64,000 nt of DNA, from contig NW_019091362.1 of assembly GCF_001949145.1 (NCBI RefSeq), positions 11,505,948 through 11,569,947 of the forward strand, given 5' to 3'. This document shows positions 34,901-45,600 of the stretch, in pieces. Origin of the DNA: Acanthaster planci (taxonomy: Eukaryota > Echinodermata > Asteroidea > Valvatida > Acanthasteridae). Position 1 is the stretch's first letter. Every line of letters begins with the position of its first letter. The translations under genes and the position numbers were made by a program. A model generated the notes under the pieces. The model was given only the letters and a program-made list of their open reading frames with translations, was not told where the DNA came from and did not search any database.

Positions 34901-37900
34901 CATGTAAATAGGGGTTAACAACTGCCTTCAGGGTGATCATGCAGTTATCATCATGAAGGTTCAAGTGTCCAAATCCAGCTCATCCATAATAGTCACTGTT
35001 TCCAGATGACTGGAACAAATGAGTGTAAAAATTTTTTCAAGACAGACATTCAACCATCTGAACTTGGTTTAATTCTCTCATGAATTTTGTTGACCTCATT
35101 TTACAATACAACCAAGTCCTGCATGATCTCTTAAATAAGTGTGCTCCAGAGGTCCACCGAACTGTCACTCTCCGTCCACACACGGGGTGTGACTTGGAGA
35201 ATGATCACCAAGTGTACAGAGATAATTGTCACACCTACCGACAGTACCTCAATAATCTAATTACCATAACGATGAGGTGGCTGGCTGTTACTCCCGGCAG
35301 TTGTTCAACATGATCATTAGATCATTAGATGCGGCATAGATCAGTTGCCAGAGTGCTTCCATCTGCACCTGAAAGGAATGTGGCTGAAAGGTTTGTCAAC
35401 TTTTTTACCATTAAGATCATGGATCTACGAAAGAACCTGGATCTATCACATAGAAGGCCAGTATCTGTACAGAGAGCAGTTCTGACTCTCTCTTCACCAT
35501 GTGTTCAGCTGACATTGCGAAGATAATCCATCTCCCACCAAAGATTTAATTTTTTGCTTGATCCAATGCCAACATCTTCATTGAAAGAATGCCTTGATTC
35601 TCTCCTATCATTGTGAAGATTGTTATTGATTAATAGCTTCATACCTTAGCGATGGCCATCACTCTGTCTGTAGGCAAAGCCACATCTTCCAAATGGCTGG
35701 TATTGTATGGTGTTCCTCAAGAATCCATCATTGGTCCCAAAGATTTCATTTTGTACATTGGGCCAGTAGCTTCTATTTTAAATTCTCATAACATCAGTGG
35801 ATTATTGTGTGCAAATGATACATAACTCTGTATCACTCTGATTCATCAGTTTGCTGATGGTCTTGATGCTTACGTAACTGATACTAGATATTTATTCATT
35901 ACCAACAAGTTAATGCTCAAGGACTCTAAGACTGAAGTCATCCACATCACTTCATGCTACCAGAGGAATAAGGATCTACTTCCTCCTGTGCACATTGGTC
36001 TGTTGAGGTCAACCCATTAGTCAGTGCATGTAATCTGGGAGTTCTTTTGATGATCTTATGTTCACATGGTCCTGTTGAGGTCAACCTTTGTAGTCAGTGC
36101 ACGTAATCCAGTCTGTGCACCATTAGTCAGTTGAGGAGGTTTCTAGATAGGGCTACTGCTGAACATCTCGTACATTTCATCTCAACTTTACCGCTGTAAT
36201 CCCAGACTCTGAAATAAGCAAGCTTCAGCACATTCAGAACACAGCTGCCCACCTGACAGTTAAGGCTAAAATGTGGGATAGCTCCACAAAATCCTTTGTC
36301 AACTTCACTGGCTCCCCATTTGGAAACATATACTTCTCAAGATTCTTCTCTTGGTCTTTAAATCCTCAAATGGATCATACTCATTGGATGAGTACATTAA
36401 TGAGCTCCCGACCCCCTGTGTTCTGTCTTGCTCCTTGTGTTCAAGCTCTCTTGGGTTACTGCAACACCCTTGAGTAGTGGGTAGGACTCTATCTACCTAC
36501 AGTGACTAATCATTCTCTGTAGCTGCACCAGTCATGTGGAACAAGTTGCCTCTCTCTGATGGAAGTGCCCCTTCAGTCAGGTGTTCAACACTCGTCTGAA
36601 ATCTTTCTAACTTTCTAATGTTCTTTTTGTTTTTATTTTAATTTTAATCAGTGTAGTTTTAATGTTATAATGATCATTATTTCACTGGGAATTACCCGGT
36701 ATAACTCTGGTTTCTAGCTGTCACTTTTGGAGGGCAGGACATGGGTGATCAACCAGACACTCAGTACCACCGTCCCTTCATCACCCTGAGGTTGAAAATA
36801 CTGGCAGGGCCCAGGCTCTTAAACTGCTGGAAAATGGCTGGCCTCGCCAGACCTTTAAGGCAGGGTACTGTGTGTCTAAGAATCTCCCATGCCCGGCCTC
36901 CTTAACGGATCACTCGGATATATAGACTGTCCCAGTGAAATACCGGTACCAGAAGCTCTTATGTAGTATACTGATACATGTAATGTGCCCATGTTAAATG
37001 TAATGCATTACTCATTTGTAATTTTGTCTTGCCAGATAAGTCAATGTAAATCGCCGTGAGGTAATAATGGAGGGGGGTTGCCAAGTCCATTTTATTATTA
37101 TTATATTATCCTGAGACGATTCTCATAGATCATCTGGGACATCAGTTGTTCCCTAATGGAACAGTTGGGCGATATTCCCAGAATAATATATTCTAGAGTG
37201 TCAATTTTGGTGAAGCCTCCTCAGCTGCATTTACCAAAGAGGGAAATTATGAACCATCTTCCTTCTTGCAGTTTATGGTCACAAACTCTGAAGTAATGAG
37301 GATATTTTTTCTTGGCAGGCCCAGGCCACTCTCTTCAAATGAATTGTGGAAGGATCGTAGTTCCTGGAAATTTCTTTACTACGGAGGAAAGAAGAAGTGA
37401 GGAGAACTTTGTATTTTAGTGAAGCATAAAAAGCTTATTTATCAAATTTCTGAAGAAAAGAGATTGAGTATTGAATGATGTGCAGCTCGAGTTAAGAGGT
37501 ATTCTTGATGTTGATAGAAATGGACAAATTGAGTGATATAGTTCAGTGTGCCAGCATATTGATGAGTGAAAAGTAGTCTTATTTTGTAATATTGTTCAAG
37601 AGTTTGTAGCGGTTGCCACAAGTACTTTGACTAGTACTTTCACTTGTAACAGTGCGTAGACAGTGACAAAGCAATGCCCATATAGCTCATATGACTAATG
37701 CTTCTGGGGTACCAGTACGTTTGTAATGTACTGTGCAAACTGGTGAATAATTGTCGAGCAAATTTGACCACTTTCAAAGTTGCTTACGTGTGAGTACTTG
37801 GCATAACCTCTGTTGAAAAAAGTGACTTTTGTATCAATTTGTAAGCGAATTACTTGAAATTGCTTCTTTCCAGGAGGCATCTCTGGCATGTGCTCCAATT

Positions 37901-40900
37901 GCATCAATCTATCCAACATTCTCTACAGCGATGACGGGGGCACAACATGGCACCTCGGGGCCAGAACGGCACCTGCCCAAGATGCTAGTGGGGCTTCTAT
38001 CTACCCCAATGAAGCGCAGGTGGGTTAATTGAAGTACAGTTTAGAAAATTTTTCCTTTCCTTAAAATGAAACTGAAATGTGTAGTCTTTCTGAAAAGTGC
38101 CTTTTTTAAAACACATTCCATGCTCTTGTATCAAAAGTGCTTTTGCCTTAGACATTGCACAGTTTATTGGGACTTTCTCTTGAATTCAGAACCCATTGAA
38201 AATACCTGCATTTGTCAAAAAAGTATGCCCACTGGCCTACTGTCGTGTACAAAAGACAAAAAAATCCACACGTGTATCATCAAAGGAAGGAAAGTGTAAG
38301 GCAGTAAAATACCCAAATTCTGGTAAACTGTGGTGCTTAAGTACCGTAAATGTAGTTGTAACATTTAGGCATCTGATGGAGTCAATTATAATTGTACAGA
38401 TCACTCACTTATTCCCTTGTATCCTTCAGAGAATTCCTTTTTTCTGTTGTGCAGTGGTTTCCAATACACACTTTGTCCAAACAGCTTGATATCTCTTACT
38501 TTCATGTAGAGTCTAAGTTCATCACTGCAGTATGTGTGGCCTGTCATGCAGGGTGAACTGTCATGCAGGGTCTACTTAATGAAATAATCAAACTTTTGTA
38601 CAGATGTGCTGTGTGTTCATACTTTGGGTAGTGCTGCAGTTAAGACCTCTTTATCAGGCTATTGTCAGACCTCACAACACCTTAACAAAACATACAAGAC
38701 CCTCAGTCTTAATTTTAGTCAGAGACTATTCCAGTGGACTGCAACAAAAACATTCCTTTGTGATTGTCCCTGTTACTTATGACTGGTTTTGTGAATCGTC
38801 TTATGCATGGTCTTGTGTCTTCTTGTGAAAGCTTTACTGATGACTTCCTTTACATCACTGACTTGGGAACTTGACTGATCTGCCCATTGAAAATGCTGCA
38901 TTGTCAAGGTGTGCATCAGGCCTCCACGAGGGTGTTCCTTTTCCTCACCTACCACATAGATGGATGGCATGAAATCTGGTGCCCAATGGATGCGAAGCTA
39001 TAGGAATTAGCAAATTGACCTGCCTTGGAAAAGGCTCTGAAGTGCCCTCTGTACTTCACACCTCAATCCTATAGACAGATCTGATGACGCCATTCAGAGG
39101 AGCCATTTACACTCACACAGCTGTCTCAACCTGAACATGTGCGCACCCTTTGGCAATTGACTACTGCAATTGGTCAAGCAGGGATGTCACACATGTGCAC
39201 CGCCTGCGTGCGAACAGTATGGCCCCGCAGTAATAGCTCCTAATTTTGGTCTTTGGATATTTCTATACAATGTTCAGCAAAGCTCTACCGGTAGGTGAAC
39301 CAACCAGTCAAAGTCAGGCATTGTCGACTTGAACTATTAAACCTGTATCACACTTCTAATCTGTCTTTTTCCTTTCCCCTCTCCACGGCTAGCTTGCAGA
39401 ATTTGATGATGGTACCCTGTACATGAATCTTCGAACTCTGGACAGTGTACAGCCGAGGGCCTATTGCCGTAGTTATGACGGCGGCCAGACTTTGACTAGG
39501 ATTAAACTTCACCCGACTCTAGTGGAGCCAGGGTACAGGAGGAAGAACAAGGCATGGAAGCCGGCATTGCCCGGTGGCTGTCATGTGAGTCCCTGTTGTA
39601 TTACAAACATGTTGTTGGCAATTGAAAATCTTTATTCCTGTGTGCATGTCGGCATTGCAACTGTGCACACAGATTTGTGGTTTTCACTGTGACCCGGGTT
39701 TAAGTCCTGCTAGGGTTGAAAATACATGTATATATATATACATGTAAATCGGGTATGTATTTTCAGTCCTTGCAGATTCCATTGTGTTTTCTCTTGAATA
39801 ATGTTTACCTTCTTTGTCGTTCGTCTTGTTTCATGAATTAAATGTTTCTTCATGTCTATGTGGATTCCATTAATTGTTCAGGCTTTCAATTGGAATAATT
39901 GAATAATATTGAGTCTTCTTTCAACCTACCCCAAACAGTCGCTAAATATGCAAATTCCTTTGCATCTGATTCAATTCGCTAAAACTTTTGATCAACCATA
40001 GTGCGCCCTCAAGTCTCATGATGCATAGCGGAATGGCCGTCATTTTCGTCCTTCTTTTCCTCAGCTTGATTCTAAACGAACATGTTTTTTTGACATCTTC
40101 GAGTTTATCGAGTTTTCCGTTTCGCTACACACCTTTGTTACATTCTGACCAAACTGTAACGTACCATATTGTGATTAATGTACATTCTATATTTCTGAGG
40201 TTTCATATGTATATTGTCTTGTTTTGGTGGTATATTTCATCTTTTCGTGTGTGTGCATTTTATAGATCGTTAACTCTACGCGATTACTACCAAGCGATAC
40301 ATAGGGTCAACGGGGCAACCCTGGGCTTGTTGGGGTTTGCAAGGAAGTGCGAGCGTTTCGAATTTTGCGACCCCAAATTCCCCTTTAGGGCGTCCATACC
40401 CGCCCAGGGTCTCGACTTATTTCCTGTTTGCCTGGGAGGACTTTTCTGACTTCCTCTCTGTGCCGGAGATTCCAATGGAGGCTAAATATAAACTTTCCTC
40501 TGACGCTTACAAGCCTACAGGAAAGTCTCCATTTAAAGACAAGGACAAGTGTTTCGTCGAGTCTACTCTTTGCTGAATTTGACAAAGCGACATGGCCTCT
40601 CTAAGTATTTGGCCCGAGCGTGTGACGAAGATTCACCAGTTACTCCAGACCTGGCAGCTGTCGCACTTCGAGCGCTCGATGACAACGTTAACTCACGCAG
40701 ATCCAACACTTTAGACGCTATGAACATTAGGGTGTCAAGTCAAGACTTCAGGAACTTCCTCTTTATGGCAAAGACCTTTCCACAGGGAAGTTCATGGAAA
40801 TGATGTGAACGTATTGACACAACACGTAAACGTAGCTTCCGTGACCTTCCACCAGTGGCTCCACCTTGCCAATCCCATCCCGATGATCGCCGGGCTTGAC

Positions 40901-43900
40901 CCTTCAGACCCTCACGTCAGGGCATGGTTCCTTTTTCCCTTTTGTCAACCCAGTTACCAGACGAATCGCAGCCGTCCATCCTCCTCTTAACTTACCAAGC
41001 CACCCCAGAGGAGCTTCAAAGGAAGAAGTACCGTGCCACGCTAGCAGACCTCCTGGTGGTAGGCGTCGCTGACTATTCAGCGACGCTGACTATATATATT
41101 TGCCTCCCCACCGATCTCAGACCCGTCAGCAGGCGACTTCAACTCTTTGCAGGGTCTTGGGAGAAAGTGACATTGGACAGCTGGGTGCTTGCGACCATTT
41201 GTTATGGATACACCCTCGAATTCACTAGCACCCCTCCATCTGTACATATCTTCCGCCTTACTTCAGTTCCTACCGACAAAAACAAATGACAGGCACTGGA
41301 GTCTGAGATAGACTCTCTCCTTTGGAAACGTGCTATGCCCCCCGGTTCCCAAATCTCAAGCAAACAAAGGTTTCATCTCAACGTTTTTCCTCACTCCAAA
41401 AAAAGAACTCAACAGCTGGCGACCTATTATCAACCTCAAACCTCTGAACCGCTTTATCCACCCAAAGAAATTCCGTATGGAGACCCCTCGGACGGTCACC
41501 CAATCTCTACAGGTTTCATGCTGGGCCTCTTCCATAGACTTGAAAGATGCCTACCTCCACATTCCGATTCACCCAAAAAGCTACGAATACCTACGCTTTC
41601 TATACAATGGGAACTTCCTTGAATTCACGGCTCGCCCCTTCGGCCTCTCTTCACCGAGAGTGTTCTCGAGGGTTGCAATGATCATTGCGCTTACCTTCGA
41701 AAACGGGACTTCATGCTGTTCATGCTGGACGACTGGATGATCGTCGGCAGATCAACAAAGCAGAGGTTTCTACCGGCCTGACTTGCGACATCACATATCG
41801 GCTTGGCTTCGTCATCAACCACAAGAAGTCAAATCTTGCTCCAACACAATACCCGACGTGTCTAGGGGCATCTATCAACCTTCAACGAGGCATAATCTCA
41901 CCGACGACTGAACGCATTGACAATCTTCTCGACTGCGTGAAAGTCTTCTCTACCGAGCAGTCTGCTCCGGCCCGTGCCTGACTCCGTCCCCTGGGCTTGA
42001 TGGCCAGTATGGTAGATCTCATTCCCCTCTGCAGGCTGTACATGCGCCCACTTCAGCTTCATCTCATTGCGCTCTACAGGCCAAAATGGGACTCAATCAA
42101 TCTCCAGGTCCCCATATGAGACTTCACCCCCCCCCATCTTCAGTTACGGTTAGCTCGGAGTTCCCTTACCCAAGGTGAAGCTGGAAATAACTATAACATC
42201 GGACACTTCTCAACTGGGCTGGGGAACCTCCCTACCACCGCTTCAAGCATTGGCAACATGGGACCTCCAGCTCCAAGGGAGTCACATCAGTATACTGGAA
42301 CTTCAGGCCCTATTCAATGCACGGAAAGCTTTCCGCTCAAGCATCATAGGCAAACGAGTTCTCATCCGCTCGGACAACTCCACAGTGGTGTCATACATCA
42401 ATCTCCAGGGAGGCACACATTCTTCCTGCCTATGCCTCCTGTCGAGACAGACATTCCTTTGGGCCCAGGATTATGGCATCGACCTATAGGCGACTCACAT
42501 TCCTGGTGTCAACAACTCCATAACAGATGTTCTCTCTCGGGGAAAGGTATATCCTACGGAGTGGACTTTGCACACCAGTGTAGTCGAACAGATCTTCCCC
42601 AAAGTAGGAAAACCGAACATACAGTGTAGATTTTTTCGCCTCGGCGGAGAATGCCTAACTGCCAGTGCTCTGCACCAGATTTTACCACCCGCAAGCCTGG
42701 GCAACGAACGCTCTTCAAATAAATTGGGAAGGGATGTTGGCCTACGCTTTCCCTCCAATATCCCTAATACCAGCAGTTCTCTCCAAGATCGAAAAGGAAC
42801 GCTGCCATGTCCTTTTCATCGCCCTCTTCTGGCCACGCCAGCCATGGTTCCCACGTCTGACCAGACTTCTCGTCTGGGTACCGGTGATCCTTCCTGATGG
42901 ACCGGATCTGCGACATCAGCTGAAGTCAGGCATGCTTCACCCTCATCCGACATCACTACACCTGACCCGTTGGCTATTGTCAAACAGTCCTTCAGATTAG
43001 CCGGGCTTTCTGATGAAGCTGCCAAAATGGCCTCGAAGAGTCGACGCCAGTCTTTGACTCCAGATTCCAACATTTTACTACATGGTGTTCAGAGTGAGGT
43101 TTTTCTCCAAATGAAGTTTCTGTGACCTCTATAGCTGACTTCTTCATGCACCTGTTCAAATCAGATCTCCAGGTTTCAACTATCCGTAACTGCTGGTCAG
43201 CTATTGCGGGTATACACGATGGCTTCCTAGATGGTACGACTGGGTTCGACAATACTGCTCTTAAACATCTACTTTAGGGGATGTTTCTTGAGCGTCCCCT
43301 GACTAAGAGACTAATTCCTTCATGGGATTTGTCAGGTGTCCTCCAACTGCTTGCTGGTCCTCCCTTTGAGCCTCTCAGAGATGCATCGTTGTTCAGCTTA
43401 TCGGTGAAACTGGCCTTCCTGCTGGATTGTGTTTGTCTCATCCCAACGCTTGGGTTTCTCACCAAGAACCAGTCAGTTTCCTTCCATCCTCCAGACATTT
43501 TTGTACCAGACATTACCAAACACACTAGGACTCCTGATGACAAGCCTTGGTGTCCAGTGGGGACTCTCAAATTGTACTTAGCCAAACCAAAAAACTCACA
43601 GGTGCAACTTTGCAGCTTTTCATCACCACAATAAAACCTCACCGAGCTGCGACCAGAGACAGTATAGCCAGATTGGCAGTTTCAGCCATCAAGTTTGCCA
43701 ACCCAGACTGGCTGAACTCTGTGGACAATAAAACACTACGCTTCATCATGGCTCATGATATCCGAGAAGTTTCCACATCATGGGCCTACTTCAGGGCCGT
43801 ACCAAATGGAGGAAATATGCAAGGCAGCATGCTGGAAGACCCCATCTACTTTCACCACATGCTACCTTACCGATGTTCTACAAAAGGACTCCGTGCATGG

Positions 43901-45116
43901 CAGAGCGGTCCTTACATCGGCCACATCTCATTATGTAGTGCGTCCTCGCTGCACCCCCCCTCCAAGGGCTTTGTGCTACTCTGCATATTTAGTGAATGTT
44001 TGGGGTAAGCTGAAAGCAGAAGACTCCTCCCACAGAAATGTGGGTGAGGTCTGCTATTGAATACCTAACCCAAACAGTTGGCCCCCTCCCATCCTTCCCC
44101 ACTCGGACGGTTTTAATACCGGAAAAGAAGGACGCAAATGGCGGCCATTCCACTATACATCGTGGGACTAAAGGGTGCACTACGGTTGATCAGAAGTTTT
44201 AGCGAATTGAATCAGACGCAAAGGAATTTGCACATTTAGCGGCTGTTTGGGGTAGGTGTTCATGAGCAGACCTCACCCACTTTTCTGTGGGGGAGGGAAT
44301 TATTCAGTTGCACCAATTCCCACCAAAGCAGAAAAAGATTAAATTTACCAAACAAAAATCACAAGAACAATTAAGGTAAAATTTGGCCTTATTGTGGGGA
44401 ACCATATGCAAGGTTACTCACATCTTGAAATATGCTTTAAAAATGTAGTTTAATTTTGTTATGTTTTTTATTTCACTGATTTTAAGCTGGAGTAGTCAAT
44501 TTGAAAAGTTTGTACATGTATTCAAATTGTCAAAAATTAATCCGTTTTCTGACTAATTAAATGGAGTATAAGAAAATAGGTTCATTTTTACACTTGCAGA
44601 GTCCAATTGTGAGTCTTTGCATGTGGTAACCACTTCCAAAGACCCTGATCGGGTATACAGGAGTGCTAAGTCAAGTCTGGATTTTAAAAGGCTAATGTAG
44701 TCAAGTGTAGCCTATATACACCTATTGTTGAGAAAAATGAAGTTTGTTTCTTTCTTCTTAAGGCAAGCACCATCTCTGTCAATATCAGCACACCCACTCC
44801 AGTTCCGACACCACAGAAAACATGGCTGGTTTTCTCCAATCCAGCCGACCCACTCGAACGTGTCAACCAGGGTATTCGCCTGTCTGTCGACGGGGGTACC
44901 TCTTGGAGCAATCCCTGGATAATCTTCCCCTACAAGTCTGCCTACTCTGACCTGGTGTACTTTGACAAGACAACTGCAGCTGGTAAACGTGAGCACTACT
45001 TTGCCGTTGTATTTGAAGGTGGGAGCTCTACATTCTCAGATCACCTCAAATTCCTCATGTTTAACTTAGAGGCCCTCATTCACAACATTTTGAAGCATGG
45101 AACACCCAGGAGCTAG
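28687..45116 (+). CDS. Sialidase (exo-alpha-sialidase, NEU1-like) with N-terminal membrane anchor
   Basis: Ten exons give 529 residues with every phase matching: 28687-28921, 30498-30623, 31350-31404, 31960-32130, 32753-32891, 34112-34205, 37319-37396, 37874-38019, 39393-39584, 44763-45116. The product should remove terminal sialic acids from glycoconjugates. Residues 12-31 are a hydrophobic anchor after a basic N-terminus (type II or uncleaved signal). R139-V-P is the F/YRIP-type motif carrying the first arginine of the sialic-acid triad. Asp boxes are SNDVGLTW (243), SDDGGTTW (318) and SVDGGTSW (453). TMNPTP, GPGHSLQ, NEAQ (E346), FSNPADP and SAYSDL (Y473) are family landmarks; E346 and Y473 are the likely Glu-Tyr catalytic pair. 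The spacing of FSNPA, DGGTSW and YSDL resembles lysosomal NEU1 more than NEU2-4. The protein is about 110 residues longer than vertebrate NEU1, because of the N-terminal 120 residues. Introns 6 and 9 carry retrotransposons but the reading frame is intact. Confidence 0.92.
30498..30623 (+). CDS. Sialidase exon 2: stem region
   Basis: Acceptor TTTGATAG, donor T|GTGAGT, phase 1-1. Encodes a lumenal linker with KCVSNPKGNSSKAYRLDPHH, which has an NSS glycosylation sequon and no family motif. Confidence 0.72.
30728..30945. mobile_element. Small MITE with GTAACTAC ends in sialidase intron 2
   Basis: The left end GTAACTACAGGG and the right end CCTACATGTAGTTAC form an imperfect inverted pair around C-rich and A-rich sequence. 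A related partial copy is at 26483-26600. It lies just after the exon 2 donor. Confidence 0.5.
31350..31404 (+). CDS. Sialidase exon 3: start of propeller
   Basis: Acceptor TTTCTGTAG, donor AG|GTAAGA, phase 1-2. Encodes LFAKEEFEDLKMPQFQA and the first two bases of the RVP arginine codon. Confidence 0.8.
31960..32130 (+). CDS. Sialidase exon 4: RVP and FLAFCEAR
   Basis: Acceptor CTCCATAG, donor AG|GTGATC, phase 2-2. VPALVFFKDTFLAFCEARFD is the first propeller blade of a sialidase. An acidic residue soon after (D163 region) is the expected place of the acid/base Asp. Confidence 0.92.
32753..32891 (+). CDS. Sialidase exon 5: TMNPTP
   Basis: Acceptor TGTTGCAG, donor AAG|GTGAGA, phase 2-0. TMNPTPIVDRKNNAIVLVF matches the NP.P..D...G.L.L.F block of the family. 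Confidence 0.9.
33622..33735. other. Assembly gap of 114 N
   Basis: A run of N within sialidase intron 5. The flanking exons join in frame without it. An (ATA/GAA)-rich simple repeat lies just after at about 33867-33905. Confidence 0.99.
34112..34205 (+). CDS. Sialidase exon 6: Asp box 1
   Basis: Acceptor CCTCCCAG, donor G|GTAACT, phase 0-1. SNDVGLTWSDPVDIT is an Asp box. Confidence 0.9.
34505..37110 (+). mobile_element. Decayed LINE (CR1/L2/Jockey type) in sialidase intron 6
   Basis: Fragments of an APE-type endonuclease are visible at 34620-34840 (IYRPPPS, KVLILGNFNIHVD). Reverse transcriptase pieces lie at 35690-36000 (VPQ.S..GP..FILYIGP and a degraded A-N-D-T box where ADDT is usual). 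A C-terminal tail lies at 36230-36610 (AAPVMWNKLPL-like). Many frameshifts and stops separate them. The 3' end reaches a TTATTATTATTATATTA tail at about 37085-37105. It is 5'-truncated, inactive, and in the same orientation as the host gene. The stretch at 36700-36950 does not match the LINE and may be a nested insertion. Confidence 0.7.
37319..37396 (+). CDS. Sialidase exon 7: GPGHSLQ
   Basis: Acceptor CTTGGCAG, donor A|GTGAGG, phase 1-1. GPGHSLQMNCGRIVVPGNFF matches the GPG.GIQL..GRLV.P block. Confidence 0.9.
37874..38019 (+). CDS. Sialidase exon 8: Asp box 2 and NEAQ
   Basis: Acceptor TTTCCAG, donor CAG|GTGGGT, phase 1-0. ILYSDDGGTTWHLG is an Asp box; NEAQ at the end carries the predicted catalytic Glu346. 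CSNC is an added cysteine pair. Confidence 0.92.
39393..39584 (+). CDS. Sialidase exon 9: triad arginine region
   Basis: Acceptor CGGCTAG, donor CAT|GTGAGT, phase 0-0. DGTLYMNLRTL, RAYCRSYDGGQTL and LVEPGYRR correspond to the DGS...N.R and R..S.D.G blocks and the LV-P turn. Confidence 0.9.
39723..39746. repeat. 24-bp perfect palindrome
   Basis: TACATGTA followed by an AT run and ATGTA closes as an exact inverted repeat of 24 bases, 140 bases after the exon 9 donor. It is an expanded form of the ACATGT motif that fills these introns. Confidence 0.75.
39924..40060. repeat. DIRS left inverted terminal repeat
   Basis: AACCTACCCCAAACAG through CGTCCTTCTTTTCC is the inverse of 44121-44257 at roughly 85-90% identity by eye. 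Confidence 0.85.
40321..41290 (+). pseudogene. DIRS gag-like region, broken
   Basis: Several short frames in different phases (40337-40576, 40549-40803, 40924-41289) separated by stops and shifts. By position between the left repeat and the reverse transcriptase it should be the gag-like frame. No distinctive motif is recognisable. Confidence 0.45.
41330..41990 (+). pseudogene. DIRS reverse transcriptase, broken
   Basis: WRPIINLKPLNRFIHPKKFR, SSIDLKDAYLHIPIHP and ARPFGLSSPRVFSR are fingers and palm blocks characteristic of DIRS reverse transcriptases. The catalytic LDDW box lies at about 41725 in another frame. At least two frameshifts separate the blocks. Confidence 0.85.
42175..42900 (+). 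pseudogene. DIRS RNase H and connection region, broken
   Basis: SDTSQLGWG (catalytic Asp strand), ISILELQALFNA (Glu helix) and IRSDNSTVVSYIN are RNase H blocks. Downstream come HIPGVNNSITDVLSR-type and FYHPQAWATNALQINW-type blocks usual in DIRS. A stop at 42487 and frame changes break it. Confidence 0.8.
43100..43900 (+). pseudogene. DIRS tyrosine recombinase, broken
   Basis: The N-terminal half at 43281-43634 carries SLFSLSVKLAFLLDCV. The C-terminal half at 43630-43900 carries AATRDSIARLAVSAIKFA and AHDIREVSTSWAYFRA, the H-x-x-R part of the recombinase active site, followed after a frameshift by the region expected to hold the catalytic Tyr. Confidence 0.82.
43983..44079. repeat. DIRS internal complementary region
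   Basis: 43983-44026 is the reverse complement of the left end (39911-39951). 44027-44079 is the reverse complement of the right end (44243-44295). Together they encode the joined ends in inverse order, as in the template used to make the circular DIRS copy. The ends appear to meet at a shared GAG. Confidence 0.85.
44121..44257. repeat. DIRS right inverted terminal repeat
   Basis: GGAAAAGAAGGACGC through CTGTTTGGGGTAGGTG; inverse of 39924-40060. Confidence 0.85.
44763..45116 (+). CDS. Sialidase exon 10: catalytic Tyr and C-terminus
   Basis: Acceptor TTCTTAAG, phase 0, stop TAG at 45114. FSNPADPLERVNQGIRLSVD includes the third triad arginine region. Then come Asp box SVDGGTSW, SAYSDL (Tyr473) and HYFAVVFEGG, the end of the propeller. 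It directly follows the intron holding the DIRS element. Confidence 0.92.
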   Translation, partial: ASTISVNISTPTPVPTPQKTWLVFSNPADPLERVNQGIRLSVDGGTSWSNPWIIFPYKSAYSDLVYFDKTTAAGKREHYFAVVFEGGSSTFSDHLKFLMFNLEALIHNILKHGTPRS

Positions 45117-45408
45117 TTTTCAGTTTGTCAGAAATAAGTTTGTGTAACACTGAATTTTCTGAATGAATACCACAGGTATGAACGTCAAACATTTGTGGTG
45201 AACACAGAAATGACCTCCCTTGATGAAGAATTACCAGTAGCCTGGTGATTATAGGAAAAAATAAGTTTTTCAGCTAGGTAATAATTTTCCATGGAAGAAA
45301 ATTTTATCCTCGCTTCGAACACCTTCAAAAGGGCATTCAAGGCAGACATTAAAATGGTCTTGATCATAAGTCGGCCATCGTGAATTGGGAGTGAAGAAAC
45401 ATTTTTAT

Positions 45409-45600
45409 ATTGGGAACCTGAGAATAGAAATGAAGGCAATGAAATAAAAGGTCATTACAAATTTGTGTCATTTATGTTGATGAATAATTAAGAATTGTGA
45501 TCAATTATTTCTAAATGTTTTGAAGCACAATTTAAAAATGAAAGCGGGCAGGGAAACCTAAATAGTCTAACACAACCCAACTTGACAGTTCACATTGAAT
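45409..45600. repeat. Dispersed AT-rich repeat, copy 2 of 3
   Basis: GGGAACCTGAGAATAGAAAT, AATTTGTGTCATTTATGTTG, TTCTAAATGTTTTGAAGC and AATAGTCTAACACAACCCAA align with 52209-52372 and with 11001-11162. Confidence 0.5.

Larger units (their letters stand above)
39911..44295 (+). mobile_element. DIRS-type tyrosine-recombinase retrotransposon, structurally complete but decayed
   Basis: The element is 4.4 kb in sialidase intron 9, sense to the gene. It has inverted termini (39924-40060 and 44121-44257), a reverse transcriptase, an RNase H, a tyrosine recombinase and an internal complementary region (43983-44079) whose two halves pair with the extreme left and right ends. These are the defining parts of DIRS elements, which integrate through a circular intermediate without an integrase. 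Ends were set from the internal complementary region: left GAGTCTTCTTTC, right CTGTGGGGGAG. I see no clear target-site duplication, as expected for DIRS. Frameshifts and stops interrupt all frames, so it is not active. A methyltransferase frame, found in some DIRS, was not recognised. Confidence 0.88.
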
